Origin: Mycolicibacter hiberniae
GTDB lineage: Bacteria; Actinomycetota; Actinomycetes; Mycobacteriales; Mycobacteriaceae
Length of the DNA stretch: 64,000 nt
Assembly: GCF_010729485.1 (NCBI RefSeq)
Contig: NZ_AP022609.1
Location: forward strand, 2,666,001 to 2,730,000
Direction of reading: 5' to 3'
Position 1 is the stretch's first letter. Each line of letters opens with the position of its first letter. The translations under genes were made by a program, and so were the position numbers. Below are positions 1 to 8,732 of the stretch, one piece after another. The notes beneath the pieces were generated by a model, which did not search any database, had not been told where the DNA came from, and was given only the letters and a program-made list of their open reading frames with translations.

Positions 1-3000
1 GGATCGGGTTGAGCGCCACCGTCCGGCCCCCCGAGGAGGTCGCCCGGTTCCTGTCCGGACAGTCTCCCACCACGATCGTGGCTCCCCCGGCCGCCAAGAC
101 GTTCAAGCTGACGGTTCAGGTGCCGGTACCGGACATGGCCAACCCGGCCGAGGGCACCGTGTGGCCCGAGGTCGAGGAGCGCATCGTCGACCTGATCGAA
201 GCGCACCGGTCCTCCATCGTGTTCGCGAACTCCCGGCGCCTCGCCGAGCGACTCACCGCACGCATCAACGAGATTGCCGCCCAGCGGTGCGCCGACGCCC
301 CGACGGCGCCGCTGGCACGGGCACACCACGGCTCGGTGTCGCTGCAGACCCGGGCCGATGTCGAGGAGGACCTCAAAAGCGGGCGGCTGCGCGCGGTGGT
401 GGCGACCTCGAGCCTGGAGCTGGGCATCGACATGGGCGCTGTGGACCTGGTGATCCAGATCGAGGCGCCGCCGTCGGTCGCCAGCGGTCTGCAGCGCGTC
501 GGCCGCGCCGGACATCAGGTGGGCGAGATCTCGTCGGGGGTACTGATTCCCAAGCACCGCACAGATCTGCTCGGCTGCGCGGTCGCGGTGCAGCGCATGC
601 TGGCCGGTCAGATCGAGACCCTGTCGGTACCGGCCAATCCGCTCGACATCCTGGCTCAGCACACCGTGGCCGCGGCCGCTCTGGAACCGCTGGACGCCGA
701 AGTGTGGTTCGACACCGTACGCCGCAGCGCTCCGTTCGCCACGTTGACGCGCGAGGTCTTCGAGGCGACGCTGGATCTGCTTTCCGGCAAATACCCGTCG
801 ACCGAATTCGCCGAGCTGCGGCCCCGGCTGGTCTACGACCGGGACCACGGCACCCTCACCGGCCGGCCCGGCGCCCAACGGTTGGCCGTCACCTCCGGCG
901 GCGCCATCCCCGACCGCGGACTGTTCACGGTGTACCTGGCGGGTTCGGAAAAGCCTTCCCGGGTAGGCGAACTCGACGAAGAGATGGTCTACGAGTCGCG
1001 TCCCGGCGATGTCATCGCACTGGGGGCCACCAGCTGGCGGATCACCGAGATCACCCATGACCGGGTGCTGGTCGCTCCGGCGCCCGGACAGCCCGGCCGG
1101 CTGCCGTTCTGGCACGGTGACGGTGTCGGGCGGCCGGCCGAGCTGGGCGCCGCGCTGGGCGCCTTCACCGGCGAGCTGGCCGCCCTGGACAGCGCGGCAT
1201 TCGATCGGCGCTGCGCGGATCTGGGCTTCGATTCCTACGCGACGGACAATCTGAGGCGCCTGCTCGACGATCAGCGCACAGCGACCGGAACGGTGCCCAC
1301 CGACACCACGCTGGTGGTGGAGCGGTTCCGCGACGAGCTTGGTGACTGGCGGGTGGTGTTGCACTCCCCGTACGGGCTGCGGGTACACGGGCCGCTGGCG
1401 CTGGCGGTGGGCCGCCGGCTGCGCGACCGCTACGGCATCGACGAGAAGCCGACCGCCTCCGACGATGGCATCGTGGTCCGGCTACCCGACGCCGCCGACA
1501 CCGAGGCCCCCGGAGGGGAGCTGTTCGTGTTCGACGCCGACGAGATCGAGCCGATCGTGACCGCCGAGGTGGGGGGTTCGGCACTGTTCGCCAGCCGGTT
1601 CCGCGAATGCGCGGCCCGGGCGTTGCTGTTGCCGCGCCGGCACCCGGGCCGCCGCACGCCGTTATGGCAGCAACGCCAGCGGGCCGCTCAACTGCTCGAC
1701 GTCGCACGCAAATACCCCGCTTTTCCGATCGTGCTCGAAACCGTGCGCGAATGCCTCCAGGACGTCTACGACGTCCCCGCGCTGACCGCGCTGATGACCC
1801 GAATCGCCCAACGCCGGGTGCGGGTGTCACAGGTGCAGACCGCGACCCCGTCGCCGTTCGCGGCGTCGCTGTTGTTCGGCTACGTCGGGGCATTCATCTA
1901 TGAAGGCGACAGCCCGCTGGCCGAGCGCCGCGCGGCGGCACTGTCGCTGGACCCCACGCTGCTGGCGCAACTGCTGGGCCGGGTCGAGCTGCGCGAACTG
2001 CTCGACACCGCGGTGGTCGAAGGCGTCACCGCGCAACTGCAGCACCTGACGCCGGAGAAGGCGGCCCGTGATGCCGAGGGGGTCGCCGACCTGCTGCGGC
2101 TGCTCGGTCCGCTCACCGCCGAAGAGATCAGCGCCCGGGCCGCCGGCGCCGAGGTCGGTGGTTGGCTGGAGCATCTGCACAGTGCCCGGCGGGTGCTGAC
2201 GGTGGCGTTCGCCGGCCACCGATGGTGGGTGGCGATCGAGGACATCGGCCGGCTGCGGGACGGCCTGGGAGTCGCGGTGCCGCCAGGGGTTCCGGCCGGC
2301 TTCACCGAGCCGGTCGCCGACCCGCTGGGCGAGCTGCTGGGCCGCTTCGCCCGCACCCGGGGGCCGTTCACCACCGGGCAGGCCGCGCACCGTTTCGGCC
2401 TGGGGGTTCGCGTGGCGGCCGATGCGCTGGGACGCCTGGCCGCCGACGGCCGGGTGGTGCGCGGGGAATTCGCCGACTTTCCCGACTCCCCGGGCGATCA
2501 GTGGTGCGACGCCGAGGTCTTGCGGATCCTGCGCCGCCGGTCACTGGCCGCGCTGCGCTCGGCCATCGAGCCGGTCTCGCCGGGCGCTTATGGCCGCTTC
2601 CTTCCGGCCTGGCAGCAGCTCGGCGGGCCGGATGCCGTCGCCGGCGGTGTCGACGGGCTGGCCGGGGTGATCGAGCAGCTGAGCGGCGTCCCGCTGCCCG
2701 CGTCGGCGGTCGAACCGTTGATCTTCGGGCAGCGGGTGCGCGACTATTCGCCGGCCATGCTCGATGAGCTGCTGGCATCCGGGGAGGTGCTCTGGTCGGG
2801 TGCGGGTGCCCCCGCCGGCAGTAGCCCGGCAGCCGACGGCTGGATCTGCTTTCACACCGCCGAGTCCGCGCCGCTGACCCTGGCGCCAGGCGCACCGCTC
2901 GATGTCCGCGACAGCCACCGAACGATTCTGGATGCGCTGCGCGGCGGGGGCGCGTTCTTCTTCCGCCAGCTGTGCGGCGACGCGAGCGAGGCCGATCTCA

Positions 3001-3842
3001 AAGCCGCGCTGTGGGAACTGATCTGGGCGGGATGGGTTACCGGCGACACCTTCGCGCCGGTGCGGGCGGTGTTGGCCGGCACCCGGCGCGCCTCGCCGGC
3101 GCATCGCAGCGCACGCCCACCCCGGCGCAGCCGGTACAGCGTCATGCACGCCGCGGCCCGCGCCCCCGACCCGGCGGTTGCCGGACGGTGGTCGGCCCTG
3201 CCGGCCCCCGAAGAGGATTCGACGCTGCGCGCACACCACACCGCCGAACTGCTGCTGCACCGGTACGGAGTGCTCACGCGCGGGGCGGTCGCCGCCGAAG
3301 CCGTGCCCGGCGGCTTCGCGACCCTTTACAAAGTCCTGACCGCGTTCGAGGATGCCGGGCAATGCCAGCGCGGCTACTTCATCGAGTCACTGGGGGCGGC
3401 GCAGTTCGCCCTGGCCTCCACCGTGGACCGGTTGCGGGGCTACCTCGACGGCCTCGATCCGGCCCGGCCCGATTATCACGCGGTGGCGATGGCTGCCGCC
3501 GACCCGGCCAACCCGTACGGTGCGGCGCTGAGCTGGCCGGCGCATCCCGGGACGGCCCGGCCGGGCCGTAAGGCGGGCGCACTGGTGGTGTTGGTGGACG
3601 GCGAATTGGCGTGGTTCGTCGAGCGCGGCGGCCGGTCACTGCTGAACTTCGCCGATGACGCCGCGTGCCAGCGCGCCGCCGCGGGGGCGCTGGCCCAGCT
3701 GATCGCCGACCGACGGGTCGCCGGGATCCTCATCGAGCGCCTCGACGGTGTTCCGGTACTCGAGGTTCGCGATTCGCCGACGCTGGACGCCTTGATCGAA
3801 GCCGGGTTCTCCCGGACGCCGCGGGGATTACGGATGCGCTGA
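1..3842 (+). CDS. lhr: ATP-dependent helicase Lhr, C-terminal part (5' end outside window)
   Basis: This is the 3' portion of a large superfamily-2 DNA helicase of the Lhr family. The frame is open from the first base, so the start and helicase motifs I-III lie upstream; about 1,280 codons are present out of the roughly 1,500 usual in mycobacteria. The second RecA-like lobe is visible near the beginning: FANSRR, then [10 protein letters not shown] (motif V) and QRVGRAGH (motif VI, with the arginine finger). The long remainder corresponds to the Lhr winged-helix and C-terminal domains. Lhr is a 3'-5' translocating helicase linked to DNA repair and induced with mutagenic repair genes in mycobacteria. 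The stop codon overlaps the nei2 start by one base (TGATG), so the two repair genes are probably co-translated. Confidence 0.95.
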   Translation, partial: IGLSATVRPPEEVARFLSGQSPTTIVAPPAAKTFKLTVQVPVPDMANPAEGTVWPEVEERIVDLIEAHRSSIVFANSRRLAERLTARINEIAAQRCADAPTAPLARAHHGSVSLQTRADVEEDLKSGRLRAVVATSSLELGIDMGAVDLVIQIEAPPSVASGLQRVGRAGHQVGEISSGVLIPKHRTDLLGCAVAVQRMLAGQIETLSVPANPLDILAQHTVAAAALEPLDAEVWFDTVRRSAPFATLTREVFEATLDLLSGKYPSTEFAELRPRLVYDRDHGTLTGRPGAQRLAVTSGGAIPDRGLFTVYLAGSEKPSRVGELDEEMVYESRPGDVIALGATSWRITEITHDRVLVAPAPGQPGRLPFWHGDGVGRPAELGAALGAFTGELAALDSAAFDRRCADLGFDSYATDNLRRLLDDQRTATGTVPTDTTLVVERFRDELGDWRVVLHSPYGLRVHGPLALAVGRRLRDRYGIDEKPTASDDGIVVRLPDAADTEAPGGELFVFDADEIEPIVTAEVGGSALFASRFRECAARALLLPRRHPGRRTPLWQQRQRAAQLLDVARKYPAFPIVLETVRECLQDVYDVPALTALMTRIAQRRVRVSQVQTATPSPFAASLLFGYVGAFIYEGDSPLAERRAAALSLDPTLLAQLLGRVELRELLDTAVVEGVTAQLQHLTPEKAARDAEGVADLLRLLGPLTAEEISARAAGAEVGGWLEHLHSARRVLTVAFAGHRWWVAIEDIGRLRDGLGVAVPPGVPAGFTEPVADPLGELLGRFARTRGPFTTGQAAHRFGLGVRVAADALGRLAADGRVVRGEFADFPDSPGDQWCDAEVLRILRRRSLAALRSAIEPVSPGAYGRFLPAWQQLGGPDAVAGGVDGLAGVIEQLSGVPLPASAVEPLIFGQRVRDYSPAMLDELLASGEVLWSGAGAPAGSSPAADGWICFHTAESAPLTLAPGAPLDVRDSHRTILDALRGGGAFFFRQLCGDASEADLKAALWELIWAGWVTGDTFAPVRAVLAGTRRASPAHRSARPPRRSRYSVMHAAARAPDPAVAGRWSALPAPEEDSTLRAHHTAELLLHRYGVLTRGAVAAEAVPGGFATLYKVLTAFEDAGQCQRGYFIESLGAAQFALASTVDRLRGYLDGLDPARPDYHAVAMAAADPANPYGAALSWPAHPGTARPGRKAGALVVLVDGELAWFVERGGRSLLNFADDAACQRAAAGALAQLIADRRVAGILIERLDGVPVLEVRDSPTLDALIEAGFSRTPRGLRMR

Positions 3843-4594
3843 TGCCCGAGGGGGACACGGTGTTTCGCGCCGCAACGATGCTCGCCACGGCGTTGGCGGG
3901 CAAGTCCTTGACCCGTTGCGATATCCGGGTGCCCCGCTACGCCGAGGTCGATCTGAGCGGTCAGCGGGTCGATGAGGTGGTCAGCCGCGGCAAGCACCTC
4001 TTCATTCGGGTCGGCTCATCCAGCATCCATTCCCACCTGAAGATGGACGGCTGTTGGCGGATCGGGCACCACCACCCCGTCGACCATCGAGCACGCATCA
4101 TCCTGGAGGCCGGCTCCACCCGAGCCACCGGTATCGATCTGGGAATCCTGGAGGTGTTGGACCGCCGTCATGATGGTGCGGCCGTCGCCCACCTGGGGCC
4201 GGATCTGCTCGGAGACGACTGGGATCCGGCAACGGCCACCGCTCGCCTGATGTCGGACCCGCAGCGGCCGCTGGCGTCGGCGCTGCTGGATCAGACGGTG
4301 ATGGCCGGAGTGGGCAACGTCTTCTGTAACGAGCTGTGCTTCGTCGTCGGCCGTCTGCCGATCGCCCCGGTCGCCGACATCGGCGATCCGGGCCGGCTCG
4401 TGGCGCTGGCCCGTCAGATGTTGTGGGCAAACCGCTTGCGCTCGACACGCTGCACTACCGGCGACACCCGGCGGGGCCGCCACCTGTGGGTATACGGCCG
4501 CAACGGCTCACCCTGCCGACGATGCGGGACCACCGTGGAGTGCGACCGCAATGGCGCGCGGATCCGGTTCTGGTGCCCGTCGTGTCAGCGTTGA
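3842..4594 (+). CDS. nei2: Endonuclease VIII-like DNA glycosylase Nei2
   Basis: A 250-residue formamidopyrimidine-DNA glycosylase/Nei family protein that removes oxidised bases and cleaves the abasic site by beta/delta elimination. The mature N-terminus is MPEGDTVFR, in which Pro2 and Glu3 are the family's catalytic residues. The GKHLF segment supplies the conserved lysine near residue 52. The H2TH region contains GVGNVFCNE, which binds DNA. A C-terminal zinc finger of form C-x2-C...C-x2-C is seen at SPCRRCGT and FWCPSCQR. The start ATG shares its A with the lhr stop codon, which fixes the start and indicates coupling. The order lhr-nei2 matches M. tuberculosis Rv3296-Rv3297. Confidence 0.93.
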   Translation: MPEGDTVFRAATMLATALAGKSLTRCDIRVPRYAEVDLSGQRVDEVVSRGKHLFIRVGSSSIHSHLKMDGCWRIGHHHPVDHRARIILEAGSTRATGIDLGILEVLDRRHDGAAVAHLGPDLLGDDWDPATATARLMSDPQRPLASALLDQTVMAGVGNVFCNELCFVVGRLPIAPVADIGDPGRLVALARQMLWANRLRSTRCTTGDTRRGRHLWVYGRNGSPCRRCGTTVECDRNGARIRFWCPSCQR

Positions 4595-4646
4595 GTACGC
4601 GGCGTTGAATCGGTTTGGTCAGCGTTGGATGGGCTGCGCCCCGGGG

Positions 4647-5054
4647 TCACGGCCAGCCACCGCAACCCACGCCGGGCAGGCAGCCACCGCCGCCGCCGGG
4701 TCCGCCCCAGCCGGTCGGTCCGCCCGGGATCTGGCCGCCGCCACCACCGGGCCCACCACCGCCCGTCGGGCCGCCCGGGATCTGGCCGCTGCCACCACCG
4801 GGCCCGCCACCGCCCGTCGGGCCGCCGGGAATCTGGCCGCCGCCCCCACCGGGCCCGCCACCACCGGGCTCACCGGGGTGTTCGGACCCCGGGCCGCCGG
4901 GCATCGGTTCGGTTGTCATCTCAGTCATGGTGGTCGTCATCGTGGTCGTGGTCGTGGTGCTGGTCGGCCCCTCTTCCTTGGCGCCGTTGCAACCCGCGGC
5001 CGCCAGCGCGATCGCGCTGCCGAGCACCGCGACCGTCATCTTGCTGTATGCCAT
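4647..5054 (-). CDS. Small lipoprotein with Thr-rich stretch and Gly/Pro repeats
   Basis: A 135-residue protein of unknown function. The N-terminus is a lipoprotein signal: MAYSKMTVAV, a hydrophobic core, and the lipobox LAAAGC with the lipidated Cys at residue 22. The mature part opens with an acidic/Thr-rich stretch (about residues 30-50, TSTTTTTTM) and continues as a Gly/Pro-rich tail of three nearly identical 17-residue units (residues 64-114) and a partial fourth. The tail ends with two cysteines and GGWP. Low complexity suggests a flexible cell-envelope tether. No enzyme motif is visible. It is convergent with nei2 and divergent from nothing close; the downstream end abuts nei2 after 52 bp. 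The lipobox makes it a believable real gene despite its composition. Confidence 0.75.
   Translation of the reverse strand: MAYSKMTVAVLGSAIALAAAGCNGAKEEGPTSTTTTTTMTTTMTEMTTEPMPGGPGSEHPGEPGGGGPGGGGGQIPGGPTGGGGPGGGSGQIPGGPTGGGGPGGGGGQIPGGPTGWGGPGGGGGCLPGVGCGGWP
4713..4865. repeat. Three in-frame tandem 51-bp repeats
   Basis: Each unit encodes [17 protein letters not shown] on the minus strand, with a Gly-to-Ser change in the middle copy; a partial fourth unit (GWGGPGGGGG) follows. The units are multiples of three, so copy-number changes would keep the lipoprotein frame open. Confidence 0.85.
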
Positions 5055-5123
5055 CGGAATCAGACTCCCCTCTGCTCTGGTCGTGCCTTCCTGTACCCGG
5101 GACGGCCCGGGCCGAAACCCGGG

Positions 5124-5996
5124 TCAGTCGGCAGCGAGGTCGCGTTCGCTGACGAAGGTCCGTAGCCGCCCGGTGAACGGGTCGTCGAACTCCAGCCGCT
5201 GGGCCAGCAGCTGCAGTGGTTGCGAGAAGTCCGCAGCAGCGACCTCGCGGATCTGCGGATACAACGGATCACCGGTGATCGGCAGTCCGAGTGCGGCCAT
5301 ATGCACCCGCAACTGGTGGGTGCGTCCGGTGCGCGGGGTGAGCCGGTAGCGGCCGTCGCCCAGGGACTCCACCAGCGTTTCGGCGTTCGGTTCGCCGGGT
5401 TCTTCGTGGGCTTGGAGCTGGCCGCGGCGCTTGACGATCCGGCTGCGCACCAGCCGCGGAAACGGTCCCGTCGGCTCGGCGCCGGATCGCGCCAGGTATT
5501 GCTTGCGCACCGCCCCGCGGGCGAACAGGGTCTGATACGGGCCGCGCAGCTCGGCGCGTGTGGTGAACAGCAGCACGCCGGCGGTCAGGCGGTCCAGCCG
5601 GTGGGCTGGACTGAGTTCGGGTGAGTCCAGCTCGCGGCGCAACCGGACCAGGGCGGTCTGTGCCACATGGCTACCGCGGGGCATGGTGGCCAGAAAGTGC
5701 GGCTTGTCGACGACCACCAGGTCTGCGTCGCGGTGGAGCACCGGGATGCCGAAAGGTACCGGCACCTCCTCGGGCAGGTCCCGGTACATGAAGATGTGCG
5801 ACCCGGCGGGCAGTGCGGTCGTGGCGTCCACCGGTGAGCCGTCCGCGGTCACCACTTCCCCGGCGGCGACCTTCGCCGCCGTTGCCGCACCGAACCGGGC
5901 GCGTAGTTCGGCCTCCACCGGCCCGCCGTGCAGGCGCAACCTGGCCGGCCCCAAGCCGTCGCGCACCGGGAGCGGGGCGCGGCGTCGGCGGCTCAT
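5124..5996 (-). CDS. RluA-family RNA pseudouridine synthase (Rv3300c-like)
   Basis: A 290-residue pseudouridine synthase that isomerises specific uridines in rRNA or tRNA. The catalytic signature HRLDRLTAG is present with the nucleophilic Asp at residue 135. It is followed by the family's VRKQYLA segment and the C-terminal RTGRTHQLRVHMAALG block that builds the active-site cleft. An N-terminal basic, S4-like stretch (residues 1-65) may help RNA binding. The start chosen is the ATG beginning MSRRRRAPLPVRD; a longer frame extends upstream but is Pro/Ala/Arg-rich and lacks family similarity. Target nucleotide cannot be read from sequence. Its position between nei2 and glpD2 agrees with Rv3300c. 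Confidence 0.88.
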   Translation of the reverse strand: MSRRRRAPLPVRDGLGPARLRLHGGPVEAELRARFGAATAAKVAAGEVVTADGSPVDATTALPAGSHIFMYRDLPEEVPVPFGIPVLHRDADLVVVDKPHFLATMPRGSHVAQTALVRLRRELDSPELSPAHRLDRLTAGVLLFTTRAELRGPYQTLFARGAVRKQYLARSGAEPTGPFPRLVRSRIVKRRGQLQAHEEPGEPNAETLVESLGDGRYRLTPRTGRTHQLRVHMAALGLPITGDPLYPQIREVAAADFSQPLQLLAQRLEFDDPFTGRLRTFVSERDLAAD

Positions 5997-6128
5997 CACC
6001 GGCAGCCTATCGCCGGCCCAGCTGCCGGCCCCCGGCGCACGCGGCCGCCGGGGCGTGACGGGAGCCGCGCACCACATCGGCCACGACCGTCGGGGGTCGT
6101 GGCCGATGGGGCTTAACGCGGCCGGGGT

Positions 6129-7025
6129 TCAGCCGAGGCCGAGCATCTCGAACAGGCCCAGATCGCCCAGGAAGTCGGTCAGCGTGGTGAGGTCAGTCAC
6201 CGGGTCGGCGCCGGTGCCCAGCAGGGCGGTCAGCAGAGATCCCAGCGTCTGATCGCCCAGTTCGCCGATGCCGTCGGGGTCGGCGAGCGTGGCGCCGACA
6301 ACCATGCTGCTCACGAAGGAATCCCAGCCGGCCGCGAGCTGTTCGGGGCTGATGCCCAACAGGCCGCCGATGGTGGCATCCTCCATGCCGTTCTGGTCCA
6401 GCAGGTCGTTGAGCGAGGTTGTCGCGTCGATGCCCAGCAGGGCTTCCAGCAACTCTGCCACCGTCATCTCCGGCGAGAGGTCGGTGAACGGGATGTTCAG
6501 CAGGCCGGCGAACTCGCCCAGTCCCAGGTAGCCCAGCAGCGTGCCGAGTTCGGTGGCAGCGCCGTCACCACCGATGAAGCCGCCGAGCAGACCGGTGATC
6601 GGGATCGACCCCAGCGGGTTCCCACCGAAGTCGACGTCGTCGAGCAGTGCGGTGATGTCGGCGGACAGCATCCCCAAGGTGGCCGTGTCCAGAGACATCT
6701 CGTCCGGGTTGAGCGCGGCGAGCAGCACCGCGAGGCTCGTCGCCGCGCCGATGTCGTCGCCGAAGATCCCCAGAACCTGCCCTACGTTGCCGAAGCCGAC
6801 GGCGTCGAGCAGGCTCTGCAGGCTCTCACTGAACGTCGGGTAGGTGGCGGTCAGCGTGACCTCGTGTTGTGCCGATGCCGAAATGCCCGCCGAGATCGCC
6901 GGAGCGACCGCGGTGCCGCCGAGAAGCGCCGCGCCGGCAAAGGCGGTACCCGCCATCAATGCACCGGCTTTCACCACAAAGCCGCGCGGCCCCGGCGGCG
7001 CGGCAAGAGTGGAATACGTAGACAT
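6129..7025 (-). CDS. Secreted protein of unknown function, paralogue A
   Basis: A 298-residue protein with a long Sec-type signal region (residues 1-52, hydrophobic stretch with AGTAFAGAALLGG, ending near ASAQ). The mature protein starts TLTATYPTFSESLQSLLDAV and continues with short leucine/glycine-rich helical units (LLGYLGLGEFAGLLN, TVAELLEALLG). It contains no cysteine and no recognised catalytic motif. The downstream-placed gene at 7498-8574 has the same YPTF(S/T)ESLQSLLDA opening, the Q-VL-FGD segment and the final TDFL-LGL ending, so they are paralogues. A GGGGGA ribosome site precedes the ATG, and a good SigA-type promoter lies 60-90 bp upstream. The family is not one I can name; an envelope or secreted role is inferred only from the signal peptide. 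Confidence 0.8.
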   Translation of the reverse strand: MSTYSTLAAPPGPRGFVVKAGALMAGTAFAGAALLGGTAVAPAISAGISASAQHEVTLTATYPTFSESLQSLLDAVGFGNVGQVLGIFGDDIGAATSLAVLLAALNPDEMSLDTATLGMLSADITALLDDVDFGGNPLGSIPITGLLGGFIGGDGAATELGTLLGYLGLGEFAGLLNIPFTDLSPEMTVAELLEALLGIDATTSLNDLLDQNGMEDATIGGLLGISPEQLAAGWDSFVSSMVVGATLADPDGIGELGDQTLGSLLTALLGTGADPVTDLTTLTDFLGDLGLFEMLGLG

Positions 7026-7497
7026 GAATAGGTCCCCCTTCTGAGATCGAGCATTGCAACGATGCGATTCTCACATCCGCATTAACTTAATATGGCCTCA
7101 GCGCGTTGTCAACGACATCACGGGCACCGGTTTGCTCTGCACTTTGGCCAATGCACAGCGAACTCCCAGTTCAGGCCCCTATATCTCCAAATCAGGCCTG
7201 ACGGTATGCCATCAGGGGCTGCGGCGAAGGTTCGAGCGGCACGAAATTACATTCAGGTTTTTTAAATACGCTGCTGTGGCTGGATGGCACCCATCACTCC
7301 CCGTGCCCGTCTGCGCGTTAACATCCATTGCTATTCGGCCAATAGGTACGTAATACATCCCGAAATATACCCGGATAATTCTGCTGCGGAGCGAAATATA
7401 TGGCTAGGCCGCTCGGGGTTTATCGCACAATGCCGGGCGCACCCCGGCGCGCTGCCCAGTCCACGACGGGGCTGCCGGACTCTTCCGGCGGGGACCG
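7026..7497. other. 472-bp AT-richer spacer between the two secreted-protein genes
   Basis: This spacer is visibly richer in A+T than its neighbours (runs such as TTTTTTAAATA and AAATATATGG). It contains the promoter for the gene at 6129-7025 in its first 90 bp. I see no coding frame with a signal or ribosome site, no tRNA, and no insertion-sequence ends in the rest. Confidence 0.5.
7084..7112 (-). promoter_or_regulatory. SigA-type promoter for secreted paralogue A
   Basis: On the minus strand TTGACA (7112-7107) is followed after 17 bp by TAAGTT (7089-7084), matching the mycobacterial TAnnnT -10. Transcription would begin about 50 bp before the ATG at 7025. Confidence 0.6.
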
Positions 7498-8574
7498 CTA
7501 GGCCGCCAGCAGGCCCAGGGCTACCAGGAAGTCGGTGACCGCGGTGTCGCCGGCGATCGCAAGCGCGCTGTCCTCCGGCAGGAAGCTGGCCAGGAAGGTG
7601 CCCAGGCTCTGCTCACCCCAGGTCTCGCCGGAGGGGTCGAGCAGCGTGCCCCCGAACGGGAGCTCGGCCAGGAACTGATCCCAGGTCTGGGCGGGGTTGA
7701 GGCCGAAGAGCAGCGCCAGGGACGCGTTGTCCATGGTGGTGCTGTTGGTGGCGCTGACGGGCAAGATGTGCAGGTACTCCCCCAGGGTGTAGCCGCTTCC
7801 CGCCAGGACCGTGGTGGTCCCCGGGCCGAAAAGGGCCGCGACATGCCGGGTGACGTCGGTGGTGGGCACGGTGACGAACGCGGTCAGCCAGTCCACCAGC
7901 GAGCTGTTGACGGTCAGGTCCGGGTTACCACAAGCGATTCCGCCGATCCCGCAGTTCACATAGTTCAGGTTTTCCAGGCCGAACGCGTTGATCCAGCCCG
8001 CGTACTGGCCGAGCAACGGCCCCAAACCCACCGCTGAGGCCAGGTCGGTCAGCGAGTGCTCGCCGGCACCCTCGCCGAGCACGACGTCGATCATCTCGCC
8101 GAGCTCCAGGTTGCCGATCGGCACACCGTCCACCACGAACAGACTGCCGGCGCCCAGCAACGACGGGATGGCGGGGTTGGCACTGTAGAGTGGCTGGGTC
8201 AGCGATATGTCGAAGATGTCGGCAAGCGCGGCCAAGGTGGTGCCGTCGGGGTTGAAAGCAGCCAGTACGTCGGCCACATCCGTACTCACGCTCAGCGGGG
8301 TGTTCGTCCCGGGCACATCGCCGAACGCGGCAAGCACCTGATCGAGATCACCGAGGGATATCGCGTCCAGCAGGGACTGCAGGCTCTCGGTGAACGTCGG
8401 GTAAGCCGTCAGCGCCAAGCGTTGCTGCGCCGCCGACGGAGCCCCGGGGAAGATCGGCGATCCGCCCCCGGCGAGACCGAACAGCCCGGCCGCCGCCACC
8501 GCCGTCGCGGCCATCGCCGCGCCAACTCGCACGGAGAGCTCCCGAGAGCTCCACACCCCCGCCCCACCCCACAT
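7498..8574 (-). CDS. Secreted protein of unknown function, paralogue B
   Basis: A 358-residue protein with a signal peptide (hydrophobic AAMAATAVAAAGLFGLAGGG, cleavage probably after PSAAQQ). The mature part opens LTAYPTFTESLQSLLDAI and resembles the neighbouring paralogue at 6129-7025. It is longer because of an inserted central block that contains the pair of cysteines in NYVNCGIGGIACGN (probably a disulfide, since the protein is exported). The C-terminus LGTFLASFLPEDSAL...TDFLVALGL matches the paralogue's end. No catalytic motif is recognised. The ATG start lies inside one arm of a perfect 14-bp inverted repeat. The ATG context has only a weak purine ribosome site, so the start is moderately certain. 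Confidence 0.78.
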   Translation of the reverse strand: MWGGAGVWSSRELSVRVGAAMAATAVAAAGLFGLAGGGSPIFPGAPSAAQQRLALTAYPTFTESLQSLLDAISLGDLDQVLAAFGDVPGTNTPLSVSTDVADVLAAFNPDGTTLAALADIFDISLTQPLYSANPAIPSLLGAGSLFVVDGVPIGNLELGEMIDVVLGEGAGEHSLTDLASAVGLGPLLGQYAGWINAFGLENLNYVNCGIGGIACGNPDLTVNSSLVDWLTAFVTVPTTDVTRHVAALFGPGTTTVLAGSGYTLGEYLHILPVSATNSTTMDNASLALLFGLNPAQTWDQFLAELPFGGTLLDPSGETWGEQSLGTFLASFLPEDSALAIAGDTAVTDFLVALGLLAA

Positions 8575-8627
8575 GAGCTGCCCCTTCCCCGCGCCCGGAC
8601 CCCCCGTGTGATCCAGCTCATGTGGGG
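8567..8627. repeat. Perfect 14-bp inverted repeat overlapping a start codon
   Basis: CCCCACATGAGCTG (8567-8580) and CAGCTCATGTGGGG (8614-8627) are perfect reverse complements separated by 33 bp. The left arm contains the start codon of the secreted-protein gene at 7498-8574. It could be an operator, or an mRNA hairpin that hides the start codon. Confidence 0.85.
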
Positions 8628-8732
8628 AAGGTAGCCCTGTCGGGAAGGTGTGTCAAACACAAGTGAATGCTGATAACGGTCTAAATGGATGGATTCGGAG
8701 CGGCCGGAATACCTCGAGTAATAGCATCGAGT

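Noticed and set aside
4683-4865. CRISPR array
   Set aside because: The repeats are directly adjacent without spacers, and encode Gly/Pro peptide in a lipoprotein.
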